From Bacillus xiamenensis (GTDB lineage: Bacteria; Bacillota; Bacilli; Bacillales; Bacillaceae), in assembly GCF_000300535.1 (NCBI RefSeq), contig NZ_AMSH01000017.1:1-54783 (forward strand): DNA of 54,783 bases, read 5' to 3'. The translations under genes were made by a program, and so were the position numbers. Each line of letters starts with the position of its first letter. The stretch's first letter is position 1. Below the pieces are notes generated by a model. That model was not told the DNA's origin. It searched no databases and worked only from the letters and a program-made list of their open reading frames with translations. Below are positions 1 to 8,643 of the stretch, one piece after another.

Positions 1-41
1 GATCGTTGTGATCCGAAATAAAGCATGGAGGTGTTTTTTCT

Positions 42-365
42 ATGGGTACAAGAGTGAGTTATCCGGTTGAAGTGAAACAGAAGGCTGTAGAAATGAGATT
101 GGCAGGTGTACCTATGAAAGAGATCATGCAGGAATTGAATATTAAGAATAAGACGCAGGTTCAGACATGGGTGAGGTGGCATAAGGCTGGGGATACACAC
201 CGGTTCGAACAGCCTGTTGGAAAACAATATACCTATGGAAAGGGCCCAGAATTAGAGAGACTGCAGGCAGAAAATCGCTATTTGAGTCAACAGAATGAAG
301 TTTTAAAAGAGTACGAAGAATTGGAAAGGAAGTTGATCAGGAAAAGGAAATTATATTTGTTGTAA
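42..365 (+). pseudogene. IS3-family transposase OrfA, C-terminally altered
   Basis: The ORF encodes 107 residues. The N-terminus (SYPVEVKQKAVEMRLAG) is a typical IS3 OrfA helix-turn-helix, and the C-terminus is a leucine-zipper-like coiled coil (LERLQAENRYLSQQNEVLK). An RBS (ggaggtg) precedes the ATG. The last residues differ from the expected end because the coiled-coil segment is tandemly duplicated and the first copy runs into a TAA at 363-365. With no functional OrfB it is probably inert; at most it could still bind DNA. Confidence 0.75.
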
Positions 366-481
366 GAATTAGAGAGACTGCAGGCAGAAAATCGCTATTT
401 TAGTCAACAGAATGAAGTTTTAAAAAAGTACAACGAATTGGAAAGGAAGTTGATAAGGAACCGGCAATCAAACTGGTAGAA
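248..481 (+). repeat. 117-bp tandem duplication inside the IS remnant
   Basis: Positions 248-342 and 365-459 are nearly identical (a few substitutions), offset by 117 bases. The remaining 22 bases of each unit (343-364 and 460-481) are much more diverged. Because 117 is a multiple of three, the duplication is in frame and repeats the coiled-coil coding part of orfA. The stop codon at the end of the first unit closes the ORF. Confidence 0.8.
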
Positions 482-786
482 GAATTGTGCAAAACGTTGA
501 CGGTACAGGACACCTGTATCCATTTAGGCATCTTACGAGTATCAGAAAGCTGTTCATATAAAAGGCATTACCATGAGCATGTCCCATAAAGGGACGTCCG
601 CTGATAATGTGCCTCCATCGAATCGTTTCATTCCTCACACGTTCTATACTTAACAGGATTGATCGAACTACGACCACCATCGTAGAACGCACTGTCAAAG
701 AATACATTTATTATTATAACAACATCCGTATGCAAACGAAACTAAACAACCAATCACCGATAAAATACCGGCAATTGGCTGTATAA
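455..786 (+). pseudogene. IS3-family transposase OrfB remnants
   Basis: From 455 the reading frame gives KEPAIKLVEELCKTLTVQD, typical of the start of OrfB in IS150-like elements. It then degrades around 545-600. The segment ending at 786 reads EYIYYYNNIRMQTKLNNQ...KYRQLAV, the usual integrase C-terminus. The total length of about 330 bases shows most of the rve/DDE core has been deleted, and the two ends are in different frames. Confidence 0.75.
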
Positions 787-819
787 AAGTGTTTTGATCC
801 CTGTCTCAAAAACGGCGGG

Positions 820-848
820 TCAGTCCCGAGGCACGGGCTGTTTTTATT
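820..848 (+). terminator. Candidate terminator at IS/tagO junction
   Basis: The hairpin cagtcccg-aggca-cgggctg (one bulged base) is followed by tttttatt on the plus strand. It straddles the right end of the IS remnant and the tagO 3' end. On the minus strand the T-tract is not adjacent, so tagO itself lacks an obvious terminator of the usual form here. Confidence 0.55.
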
Positions 849-1911
849 GTCTTTTGACCATTCGTTTATAGAATTTCGTAAATGGCTTGAACTCTTCGTT
901 CACCAAACCAGTAACTTCTGCAATGACTTGCATAAACATGACCAGTAAAAAGATAATGATCAATGAGAGCCAAATGGTGGCACTTGTCAGCAAGATTGCA
1001 CTTAAGCTAAAGACTAAGCCAATCATGTAAATGACGATCACAGCCATTCGATGAGATAAGCCAAAGGCCATCAGTCGATGATGGATGTGTGATTTATCAG
1101 GCGCCGAAATTGGCTGTTTATTTAATATCCGCCTAATGATTGCAAAGGTGGTATCAAAGATAGGGACACCTAAGATGATCACTGGGACAACGACACTAAA
1201 CAAAGTGACACTTTTGTATAACCCTAAAAGTGACAGCACCGAAATCATATAGCCTAAAAATAACGAGCCTGTATCGCCCATAAAAATCTTTGCTGGATGG
1301 AAATTATAAAATAGAAAACCGATGGTACTGCCAATGACGACAAGAGATAACGAAAGAATTAGGATTTTGTCAGCCGAAAACGCCATGACTGCAATCGTTG
1401 TTAAACCGATAACCGAGATACCGGCAGCCAGTCCATCTAATCCATCGATTAAATTAATTGCATTTGTGATTCCAACAATCCATAGTACAGTCAGGGGATA
1501 TGCCATCCACCCTAGCTCCATTCGATCTGTTAAGAAAGGAACAGAGAAAAAGTCCATTTTTAACCCCGTGCTCACGATTAAACAAGCGACGAGAATTTGT
1601 ACGAGAAATTTAAATTTTGCACTTAAATTATATTTATCATCAAATATACCTAAAATGACGATGAGAACAGCGCCAACTGAAATAGCTGTAATTTTATTAT
1701 GTAGAAACAGCCCACCTGCTAGTGCTCCAGTCGCTACCCCAATAAAAATCGCCAAACCACCCATTCGAGGCATTACTCTATCATGAACTTTTCGTTTATT
1801 CGGCTGGTCCACTGCACCAATCTTAATTGCAAACTTTTTGACGATTGGTGTCACAATTAAAACTGTAGCCAGAGAGACAAAAAACGCTAATAAGGCGCGT
1901 TCGTAATCCAT
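844..1911 (-). CDS. tagO: Undecaprenyl-phosphate GlcNAc-1-phosphate transferase TagO
   Basis: 355-residue polytopic membrane enzyme of the MraY/WecA family (about 11 membrane segments expected). It moves GlcNAc-1-P from UDP-GlcNAc onto undecaprenyl phosphate, the committed step of wall teichoic acid synthesis. Visible motifs are DQPNKRKVHDRVMPRMGG (residues 35-52), the acidic pair in GIFDDKYN (91-92), NLIDGLDG (153-160), MGDTG (211-215) and HIHHRL (275-280). These are the conserved cytoplasmic loops of the family. The ATG has a strong RBS (agaaggaga). Length is close to B. subtilis TagO. It sits just downstream of the tua operon but has its own promoter. The IS remnant abuts its 3' end. Confidence 0.96.
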   Translation of the reverse strand: MDYERALLAFFVSLATVLIVTPIVKKFAIKIGAVDQPNKRKVHDRVMPRMGGLAIFIGVATGALAGGLFLHNKITAISVGAVLIVILGIFDDKYNLSAKFKFLVQILVACLIVSTGLKMDFFSVPFLTDRMELGWMAYPLTVLWIVGITNAINLIDGLDGLAAGISVIGLTTIAVMAFSADKILILSLSLVVIGSTIGFLFYNFHPAKIFMGDTGSLFLGYMISVLSLLGLYKSVTLFSVVVPVIILGVPIFDTTFAIIRRILNKQPISAPDKSHIHHRLMAFGLSHRMAVIVIYMIGLVFSLSAILLTSATIWLSLIIIFLLVMFMQVIAEVTGLVNEEFKPFTKFYKRMVKRQ

Positions 1912-1966
1912 AGGTCAGTCTCCTTCTAAATTGAAATCTGTATTTTGTATATTGGCCGCTCTTTCC

Positions 1967-1996
1967 ATTATACAATTGAATATAGGATGATCACAA
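1967..1996 (-). promoter_or_regulatory. Candidate sigma-A promoter of tagO
   Basis: On the minus strand, TTGTGA (1996-1991), an 18-bp spacer and TATAAT (1972-1967) lie about 55 bases before the tagO start. This makes tagO expression separable from the tua operon upstream. Confidence 0.65.
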
Positions 1997-2028
1997 GCTC
2001 CCCCTGTGAAGAAGAAACAAATAAAAAC

Positions 2029-2058
2029 GCACAATCCTGAATGAATTATGCGTTTTCT
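2029..2058 (-). terminator. Terminator of the tua operon
   Basis: On the minus strand, AAAACGCATAAT and ATTGTGCGTTTT form a long stem (one mismatch) followed by TTTTTATTTG. The stem includes the last codons and stop of tuaH. It separates tuaH from tagO. Confidence 0.75.
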
Positions 2059-3245
2059 TTAATATTCGTTAATTCCACCATGTTTGTGAACAGCGCGTGC
2101 CAATCTTTTTTCTTTGCTCGGCTTTGTCTTAGATGTCTATAGGTCATGTCGTCTTTTTTGCTGATCACTTTCAGACAGGCTTCTACGAAAAGAGCAGAAT
2201 CTTCGCCCTCTAAATATTCATACACATCATTCTCTTTTAGCCTTTCCGTTGATGGAAGATTTAAACCAACAACAGGTATTCCTGCAGCTAAAAATTCATA
2301 TAGCTTGAGCGGGAAAACAGCTTGATTATAAGGAGACTGTTTGTATGGCATCATTCCTACATCAATCAGTTTCATGTAAGCAGGCACTTCTTCTGGTGCG
2401 ACAGCCCCTGTCCAAATGACATTTGGCAGTTTGAGTGCATGCTGAAAAGATGGATCTCCATTTGTTCCATCCGGACCAACAAATAAAAATGTCCAATCTG
2501 GCTGCATGCGAGCAGCTTGTGCGATCATGTCAAAATCGAGCTTCGGCTTGATTCCTCCAATAAAGCCAAGAACGGTACCTTCTCTTCCCTCTAGCACATC
2601 CTCCCTGCTAGGAAGGCTGCTTTTCGCAAACACATCGTACTCGACGCCATTTTCCACTGTGAACACATCTTTCGGTTCACCCATAAGCCTTTTTTTGATT
2701 TGATCATGTAGATATTGAGAGGAGCATGTAATGCTGTGTGCGTATTTAATGATCCGGTTTTCTGCTTTTACAATGACCCGCTGCCTCATATAAGAAAGAA
2801 TGCTGTTTTTTCCGCTGATAGGCTCTCCCCACAGATCACTGCAATCATACACAATATGTTTCCATTCAAATAAAGAAGATAAGAGCGGAAATCCAGGAAA
2901 CGTATACCATAAACAGACGGCCATGCCCTTCTTTTCCTCCTGCCGCAAATGCTCAAGCAGAGGGGACAATTTATGAATATAAAACATATCTTGATAACGG
3001 CCAAAGCGGAAAAACTTGCTCTTGAGCACATCAGGAATGGTCATTTGCTTCATTCGATCCGTTATAGGCTGAAAGGGAGCTAAATGACGGGAGGCAGATG
3101 GACATACCCAGATGACCTCTTTCGTCTCTGGATCAGATGCTAGAAATTCTGCTAAGCGATGCCGTCTGTATCTCAGACCATCCTGTCCCCATTCTCCCGT
3201 TGCTACGATAACATGTATGATCGAGTCTGCTTTCACCTTTATCAC
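2046..3245 (-). CDS. tuaH: Teichuronic acid glycosyltransferase TuaH
   Basis: Up to 399 residues; glycosyltransferase of GT-B fold (GT4-like C-terminal half). The C-terminal part has a nucleotide-sugar binding region: FVGPDGTNGDP, then LIDVGMMPYKQSPYNQAVFP and the LKLYEFLAAGIPVVG motif typical of the donor site. It probably adds a sugar during assembly of the GlcA/GalNAc teichuronic acid unit on the cytoplasmic face. It is the last gene of the tua operon, 16 bases after tuaG. Start GTG at 3245 has gaaggg upstream; a second GTG at 3236 with aaggtga is equally credible (396 residues). Assignment rests on similarity and exact operon position. Confidence 0.9.
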   Translation of the reverse strand: MIKVKADSIIHVIVATGEWGQDGLRYRRHRLAEFLASDPETKEVIWVCPSASRHLAPFQPITDRMKQMTIPDVLKSKFFRFGRYQDMFYIHKLSPLLEHLRQEEKKGMAVCLWYTFPGFPLLSSLFEWKHIVYDCSDLWGEPISGKNSILSYMRQRVIVKAENRIIKYAHSITCSSQYLHDQIKKRLMGEPKDVFTVENGVEYDVFAKSSLPSREDVLEGREGTVLGFIGGIKPKLDFDMIAQAARMQPDWTFLFVGPDGTNGDPSFQHALKLPNVIWTGAVAPEEVPAYMKLIDVGMMPYKQSPYNQAVFPLKLYEFLAAGIPVVGLNLPSTERLKENDVYEYLEGEDSALFVEACLKVISKKDDMTYRHLRQSRAKKKDWHALFTNMVELTNIKENA

Positions 3246-3261
3246 CTTTTTTCCCTTCTGT

Positions 3262-4017
3262 TTATAAGCGCTTCTTCACAGCATTTGTGGCATAATGCAT
3301 AAAACACCAAGACGCTTTGACAAAATGAAGCTGCTCAATTTCTCTGTAGACAAACCACGTTTTTTTCGCTGCTTTCCACTTGTTACTAGAGATCGAGTTG
3401 CCAACGATGCGATATTCACTGAGCGGCTCACTCATTCCATAGGCCGTAAATCCTCTTTTTAAAATAGAGAGCCATGTGGCTAAGTCCTGTCTTGTTCGAA
3501 TGTTCGGCATTTCCACATGTCCCACCTGCTGAAGATCGAGCATCACCGTCAAACAGCCGATAATCGTATTTTTCAAGGCTTCATTGTAGTTCAACTGAGC
3601 CGGTGCTGTGACCGTTTTTTGTAACGGTTCTCCATTTTCTGCGATGATGTCATATGCCGTGAATGTAAAGGCATAATCATTTGCTAGCATAAAGTCGACC
3701 TGTTTTTCGAGCTTTGTCTCTTTCCACTTATCATCGCTGTCTAAAAAAGCGATAAAGCGCCCTTTTGCCTGTTTGATGGCAGTGTTTCTAGCAATGGCGG
3801 CTCCCCCATTTTCCTCTAAATAAATGACGTTGATTCTGTCGTCCGTTTGACTTAATTCCCTTAACAGCTTCCTAGTTCCATCTGTTGAGCCATCATCTGC
3901 AATGATCAGCTCCCAGTTAGCATAAGTTTGGGCAAGGACGGAATGAACTGTATCCGTTACATAACGTTCCGCATTATACGCCGGTGTAATGATTGATACT
4001 AACGGTTGCTTGTTCAC
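3262..4017 (-). CDS. tuaG: Teichuronic acid family 2 glycosyltransferase TuaG
   Basis: 251 residues, GT-A fold family 2. The N-terminus PLVSIITPAYNAERYVTDTV is the classical GT2 start; IIADDGSTDGT carries the donor-binding aspartates, and FLDSDDKW is the DXD metal site. Start GTG at 4017 with ggagatgag upstream. It lies between tuaF and tuaH. Presumed role: transfer of one of the teichuronic acid sugars (GlcA or GalNAc). Which sugar cannot be read from sequence. Confidence 0.92.
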   Translation of the reverse strand: MNKQPLVSIITPAYNAERYVTDTVHSVLAQTYANWELIIADDGSTDGTRKLLRELSQTDDRINVIYLEENGGAAIARNTAIKQAKGRFIAFLDSDDKWKETKLEKQVDFMLANDYAFTFTAYDIIAENGEPLQKTVTAPAQLNYNEALKNTIIGCLTVMLDLQQVGHVEMPNIRTRQDLATWLSILKRGFTAYGMSEPLSEYRIVGNSISSNKWKAAKKTWFVYREIEQLHFVKASWCFMHYATNAVKKRL

Positions 4018-4041
4018 CTAGGACTCATCTCCAGTTCATCA

Positions 4042-4725
4042 TTAAGATTCTTTGAACACTTCAGGTAACACCACAAACATGAGCGAGATGCTGAAGCCAA
4101 TGACAAGTCCAAGCAGTGCCCGTTTTTTCGCTGACATGCCTTTATTGCCTTCATCGAGCACTTGGGCAGGATCGACAATCTTTGCCTGCTTCATCCCGAG
4201 CTTTGTAGACTCCAATTCATATAAAAAACGTTCTTTATCGACTTTGGAATCATCGCTGACAGATTCATCTTCTAGAGCAGATAATCTATTTTCAATGACC
4301 TGCTGTCTTTTCATAAATAAGGCCTTGTCTTGCTTTAAAAATGTATCTGACACTTGTTTCACGACAGCCAAGGCCCGGGCTTTGTCGGCATCTGTAAATG
4401 ACAGCTGTAATTGTGTATCTGATGCATTGGTGAGAATCAGACGGTTTTTCACATCCTGCCTTTCTGCTTCCTTGACATCATGTAGTGCTTGATTCAGAAA
4501 TGCATCGCTTTTTATGAGAGATGTCACTTCTGCCATATTGTTATACACCCCATCATCATATTTACCAAGCGTCAAGGTCACAGCGGCTGTGTAGCTAGAC
4601 TGCTCTACTGTCCCTTTGGCAAAAAAGAAACCAAAAGCGGCTAATATGACAGGCAATAGTACGAGCCATACGATATATTTTTTGATTCGCTTCCTTATTC
4701 TTACCATGAAACCAGACATGTTCAT
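4042..4725 (-). CDS. tuaF: Wzz-like chain-length/assembly protein TuaF
   Basis: 227 residues. One N-terminal membrane segment (about residues 17-34, VWLVLLPVILAAFGFFF) and one C-terminal segment (about 201-220) flank an extracytoplasmic coiled-coil-rich region. This is the topology of Wzz/CapA polysaccharide co-polymerases. It probably controls polymerisation of teichuronic acid together with TuaE. Alternative start: the ATG at 4719 (MSGF...) has gggaga at better spacing. Operon position tuaE-tuaF-tuaG is as in B. subtilis. Confidence 0.88.
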   Translation of the reverse strand: MNMSGFMVRIRKRIKKYIVWLVLLPVILAAFGFFFAKGTVEQSSYTAAVTLTLGKYDDGVYNNMAEVTSLIKSDAFLNQALHDVKEAERQDVKNRLILTNASDTQLQLSFTDADKARALAVVKQVSDTFLKQDKALFMKRQQVIENRLSALEDESVSDDSKVDKERFLYELESTKLGMKQAKIVDPAQVLDEGNKGMSAKKRALLGLVIGFSISLMFVVLPEVFKES

Positions 4726-4789
4726 TCTCCCAACATTGACGTATTTGCTTTTTCACTAGTGTAGCCATACAAGCTCATCATCACACGTT

Positions 4790-6247
4790 TTACCACGGCT
4801 TTAAACGTTGTTTATTTTTCATGATATTCACCGCCGTCATCACCAGTCCTAAAAATACCCAGTGGAAATATAAATTCGAAACGGAGCTGGGACTAATACT
4901 CGAGACGAGAAAACTCAGCATTGCAGCAAATAGACCTTCGATGATCATCTTTGCTGGTCTCGTGTCAGCCAATTGGTATTGTTTGTACAGTGAGAACATG
5001 AGATAGGCGTACACTGAGAGATAACCCAGCATGACGGCAAAGCCAAAATTCGTCATCAGCTCTAGCAGCCAATTGTGCACTTCAACGACTTGATCTGTAT
5101 CAAAGATCGAAAAGTGGGCTAAGTAGTAAGACACATTGCCTGCACCGACCCCAAAGCCATATGAATTCGTAAAGAAATGCCATGCGTTTTTGATCAAATT
5201 AGCCCGAGCGATGTTGGACGGGAGTGGTTCACTAAAAGAATGTGCGACCTGAGAAGCGAGAAACAAGTCATAAAAGACCGAATAGATCTTAGCTGAAAAG
5301 ATGGCAAGACATATGACGCCAAGCCCGCCTGCTGCGATGAGTGACCACTTTTTTAAAAAGCGAGGCAGTAGCAGCCACACATAGATCGCCGCTCCAGCAA
5401 ATATACCCAGCAAGCTCGCGCGCGATTCTGTTAACAAAATGAGATACAGTGCTGCGATCGCTCCTAATCCCCCAAACGCTTTGATATAACCATTTTTCAC
5501 CTGACGCATACACGCTACATATAAGAAAAAGCTAATAGATAAAAACGTCGCAAAGTCATTTTGATTAAAGAATACAGCTGTAGGATAGTGCTGTTTGTAC
5601 GCTGGTCCAAGATACAATGATGTATTCGGTAAATGGTTCAAGGTCAAGTGATTATAGAACCCGATCCCCATCACAAAGACGGTCATGACAAGCCAAATGC
5701 TATAAAAGGTTACAATCTGATCCATTCGCTGAATATACATGACCACCAGGAAGACAAATCCCATTCCCATTGCAAGAAGAGACATATATTTCAGACCATC
5801 TGTGACTGAATGAGCCCAAAGCAGTGAAATGAGGCCATAAAGAAACCATGCAGCGAAAAAGCCAAGAATGCCTTTTACACGAATGTGCCGCCACTGTGAT
5901 ATGTACGTTCCCCTGTCTCTCATCCGCCATATCAATAAAACAAAGACAGCCATGAGCATGATACGGTAGAGAAAAAGACTAAAGAATCCGACACTAATAG
6001 AAAAGAAAGCGTTATTGAGAAAGGTGAATGCAATCAAAAGGTAGATGGCTGACATGAAGACTTGATCACCGTTCATGTATAGCTTCATCAATACGGCAGC
6101 TGCCGTGAGCACCACAAGCAAAACCGGGACTGCCACCATCTTTTTTAACCCAATAGGCTGGGTGGATGCCAGCTGCACAAGCCCTATGCCTGCAGCTAAT
6201 AAAATACATCCGATCATGATTTGCCATGCTGTTTGTTTCACACTCAT
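4790..6247 (-). CDS. tuaE: Teichuronic acid polymerase TuaE (Wzy/O-antigen ligase-like)
   Basis: 485 residues with about ten or more hydrophobic segments and the long extracytoplasmic loop expected of Wzy/WaaL-type proteins (Pfam Wzy_C family). The motif NAWHFFTNSYGFGVGAGN followed by VEVHNWLLELMTNFG is the conserved loop with the catalytic-type histidine. It probably polymerises teichuronic acid repeat units on the outer face. Start ATG at 6247 has aggagg nine bases upstream; an earlier in-frame ATG at 6253 is too close to the RBS. Gene follows the epimerase by about 40 bases. Confidence 0.88.
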   Translation of the reverse strand: MSVKQTAWQIMIGCILLAAGIGLVQLASTQPIGLKKMVAVPVLLVVLTAAAVLMKLYMNGDQVFMSAIYLLIAFTFLNNAFFSISVGFFSLFLYRIMLMAVFVLLIWRMRDRGTYISQWRHIRVKGILGFFAAWFLYGLISLLWAHSVTDGLKYMSLLAMGMGFVFLVVMYIQRMDQIVTFYSIWLVMTVFVMGIGFYNHLTLNHLPNTSLYLGPAYKQHYPTAVFFNQNDFATFLSISFFLYVACMRQVKNGYIKAFGGLGAIAALYLILLTESRASLLGIFAGAAIYVWLLLPRFLKKWSLIAAGGLGVICLAIFSAKIYSVFYDLFLASQVAHSFSEPLPSNIARANLIKNAWHFFTNSYGFGVGAGNVSYYLAHFSIFDTDQVVEVHNWLLELMTNFGFAVMLGYLSVYAYLMFSLYKQYQLADTRPAKMIIEGLFAAMLSFLVSSISPSSVSNLYFHWVFLGLVMTAVNIMKNKQRLKPW

Positions 6248-6286
6248 ACCCATTTTCCTCCTAAACAACCCATCCGATTTGAGGGA

Positions 6287-7216
6287 TTAAGCCTTTACTC
6301 CCTGTTCATAGTAGGAGATGGTACGAGCCAAACCTTCTTGTAAAGACACGACAGGCTCCCAATTTAAGACTTGTTTCGTTTCCTCATTTGACAATGTACT
6401 ATGCACAATATCTCCTGCACGCTGAGGCTTATAAATCGGTTCAAGTTGTGATCTGGTCACTCGCTTCATCGTTTGAAACAGCTCATTCACCGTGATGGAA
6501 TCACCACATGAGATATTTAAACAAACGTTTGATTTGGCAGTTAAAGCCGACACATTCGCTGCTGCTAGATCACCGACATAGATGAAATCTCTTGTTTGTT
6601 CCCCGTCTCCGAAGATGAAAGGGGTCTCATGCTTTGCAAACTTATCAGAAAAAATAGAGACAACCCCTCCTTCGCCAAGCGCATCTTGACGCGGTCCATA
6701 TACATTGCTGTATCGTAGAATACAATAATCCAGCTCATAGAGTGATTTCGCCATCTCTAAATACCGCTCGACTGTGAGTTTCGATAAGCCATAAGGTGAA
6801 CCAGGCTGTAGTGGATGAGCTGTATCTACCGGCAGATAAACCGGGTCTCCATAGACAGCTGCCGATGAGGCAAACACCACTTTTTCCACACCGGCTTCAG
6901 CCGCTGCTTTTATCACATGAAGCGATCCTTTAATATTGACCTCTTCGTCATAGATAAAATGTTGAACCGAAACGGCTACACTCACTTGTGCTGCAAGATG
7001 GATGATATAATCTGGTGCAATTTGTTTGATCAAATCGACCGTTTCTGATTTTGTGACATCTGCTTCCACGCATTGTACGGAAAGATGAGCTATATTTTCC
7101 TTAGATCCAGTTGAAAAATTATCAAGAACTATGGGCTCATAGCCTTTTTCTAGTAAAGCCTCTACCGTATGAGACCCAATAAATCCACTTCCCCCAGTAA
7201 CCAATACTTTCTTCAT
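6287..7216 (-). CDS. NAD-dependent sugar-nucleotide epimerase inserted in the tua operon
   Basis: 309-residue extended short-chain dehydrogenase. The Rossmann motif GGSGFIG is at residues 8-14, ASSAAVYG at about 117-124, and the catalytic tyrosine/lysine pair in PYGLSKLTVE is Y142/K146. ATG at 7216 has agggggag upstream; longer starts read into tuaD. It begins 14 bases after the tuaD stop. B. subtilis tua has no such gene. The nearest parallel I recall is ytcB beside the UDP-glucose dehydrogenase ytcA. Likely reactions are C4 epimerisation of UDP-GlcA to UDP-GalA, or of UDP-GlcNAc to UDP-GalNAc (one of the two teichuronic acid sugars). Sequence alone does not decide. Confidence 0.9.
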   Translation of the reverse strand: MKKVLVTGGSGFIGSHTVEALLEKGYEPIVLDNFSTGSKENIAHLSVQCVEADVTKSETVDLIKQIAPDYIIHLAAQVSVAVSVQHFIYDEEVNIKGSLHVIKAAAEAGVEKVVFASSAAVYGDPVYLPVDTAHPLQPGSPYGLSKLTVERYLEMAKSLYELDYCILRYSNVYGPRQDALGEGGVVSIFSDKFAKHETPFIFGDGEQTRDFIYVGDLAAANVSALTAKSNVCLNISCGDSITVNELFQTMKRVTRSQLEPIYKPQRAGDIVHSTLSNEETKQVLNWEPVVSLQEGLARTISYYEQGVKA

Positions 7217-7230
7217 CCAAGCTCCCCCTA

Positions 7231-8565
7231 TTATTGTGCCTTCGATACCAATTCTGCTTCCCATACGCCTGGGCGGCCGATCGACTGGTAAATAAATCCT
7301 CTCTCTTTCATTTCTGCTGGATCAAACAAATTCCTTCCATCAATTAAAATTGGTGAGCGAAGCAGCTGCTTGATCTGATCCTTATCCATCTTCTGTACAT
7401 CCTCCCATTCTGTTAAAATGAGACAAGCATCTGTATCTTTCACTGTTTCGTAGAGATCATTGCTGAAGACTGCCTGCGGGCCAAGCTCTCTTTCTGCTTC
7501 TACATAAGCAATTGGATCATAGGCTTTGACAAAAGCTCCGAGTTCTCTCAGCATCGGGATAATATCTAATGATGGGGCTGAGCGCATATCATTGGTGTTC
7601 GGTTTAAATGCGAGCCCTAAGACGGAAATGGTCTTCCCTTTAATATCACCGAACACACTCATGAGCTTGCTGACAAGATGAGCTCTTTGGTTGTTGTTTG
7701 TTTCAATCACAGATTCGATCAGCTTGAACCGGTAGCCGGCTGTCTCGGCAATTTTGAGAAGAGCCATTGTATCTTTCGGGAAACAAGACCCTCCAAATCC
7801 AATGCCCGCTTTTAAAAATTTATGCCCGATGCGGCTGTCTAACCCAACTCCTTCGCTGACTTTCTCAACATCAGCGCCAACCCTCTCGCAAATATTCGCA
7901 ATGTCATTGATGAATGAGATTTTTGTGGCGAGCATGGCATTTGCCGCATACTTAATCATTTCTGCACTTTCTAAGTTGGTCTCAACAACCTCTGTTTGAA
8001 ACGGATCATGCAATCTTTTAATGATGGTCGATGCATGAGTGCTTGTTGCGCCAACGACTGCTCTCTCCATATTCATCGTGTCTTGAATCGCCGAACCTTC
8101 TCGAAGGAACTCTGGATTGGATACAACATCAAATGGATATTTACTGCGTGATGCCTTTTGAACAATGGCTTGAACAAGACGTCCTGTTCCAACTGGCACT
8201 GTGCTTTTGTTCACGATGATTTTGTAGCCATTCAGGTGTTCACCAATCGTTTGAGCGACGGCTTTTACGAAAGTTAAATCCGCTTCACCCTTCGATGTCA
8301 TCGGTGTCCCTACAGCAATATAAATGATCTCAGATTCTCGAATCGCAGCAGGAATATTGGTTGTAAAACATAATCTTCCTTCTTTTGTATTCTTTTCAAT
8401 CAATTCCTTTAAGCCTGGTTCATAAATTGGAACGACACCGCTTTGTAAGCTGTTGATTTTTGATTCATCAATGTCACAGCAGATGACGCGATTTCCGATA
8501 TCAGCAAAACAAGTACCCGATACTAACCCGACATATCCTGTTCCAATCACAGCAATTTTCTTCAA
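7231..8565 (-). CDS. tuaD: UDP-glucose 6-dehydrogenase TuaD
   Basis: 444 residues; oxidises UDP-glucose to UDP-glucuronate with two NAD. N-terminal Rossmann motif IGTGYVGLVSG (residues 7-17); catalytic cysteine C261 in GFGGSCFPKD; C-terminal UDP-binding region around GLAFKPNTNDMRSAPS. Start is TTG at 8565 with gagaggatg upstream. It depends on UDP-glucose from GtaB, also in this window. The product feeds the tua polymer and probably the next gene, the epimerase. Confidence 0.96.
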   Translation of the reverse strand: MKKIAVIGTGYVGLVSGTCFADIGNRVICCDIDESKINSLQSGVVPIYEPGLKELIEKNTKEGRLCFTTNIPAAIRESEIIYIAVGTPMTSKGEADLTFVKAVAQTIGEHLNGYKIIVNKSTVPVGTGRLVQAIVQKASRSKYPFDVVSNPEFLREGSAIQDTMNMERAVVGATSTHASTIIKRLHDPFQTEVVETNLESAEMIKYAANAMLATKISFINDIANICERVGADVEKVSEGVGLDSRIGHKFLKAGIGFGGSCFPKDTMALLKIAETAGYRFKLIESVIETNNNQRAHLVSKLMSVFGDIKGKTISVLGLAFKPNTNDMRSAPSLDIIPMLRELGAFVKAYDPIAYVEAERELGPQAVFSNDLYETVKDTDACLILTEWEDVQKMDKDQIKQLLRSPILIDGRNLFDPAEMKERGFIYQSIGRPGVWEAELVSKAQ

Positions 8566-8643
8566 CCTGTTTCATCCTCTCAGTAAAAGCATATTGTCCG
8601 TTCCAAACTGTTTATCTATCAGTCTTTGCACATTTCTTCCTGT

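Larger units (their letters stand above)
42..826 (+). mobile_element. Decayed IS3-family insertion sequence (right part)
   Basis: Remnant of an IS3-family (IS150-like) element in plus orientation. It holds an OrfA-like helix-turn-helix ORF, scraps of the OrfB integrase, and a right-end sequence at 802-826 (tgtctcaaaa...cagtcc) of the kind such elements carry as terminal repeat. The left terminal repeat would lie before the window start. The middle of OrfB, including the DDE catalytic core, is missing, so the element cannot move by itself. It ends 17 bases from the tagO stop codon. Family assignment comes from recalled protein similarity. Confidence 0.8.

Noticed and set aside
468..707. Minus-strand ORF of 79 residues in the IS remnant
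   Set aside because: Antisense to OrfB scraps; no RBS and no recognisable protein.
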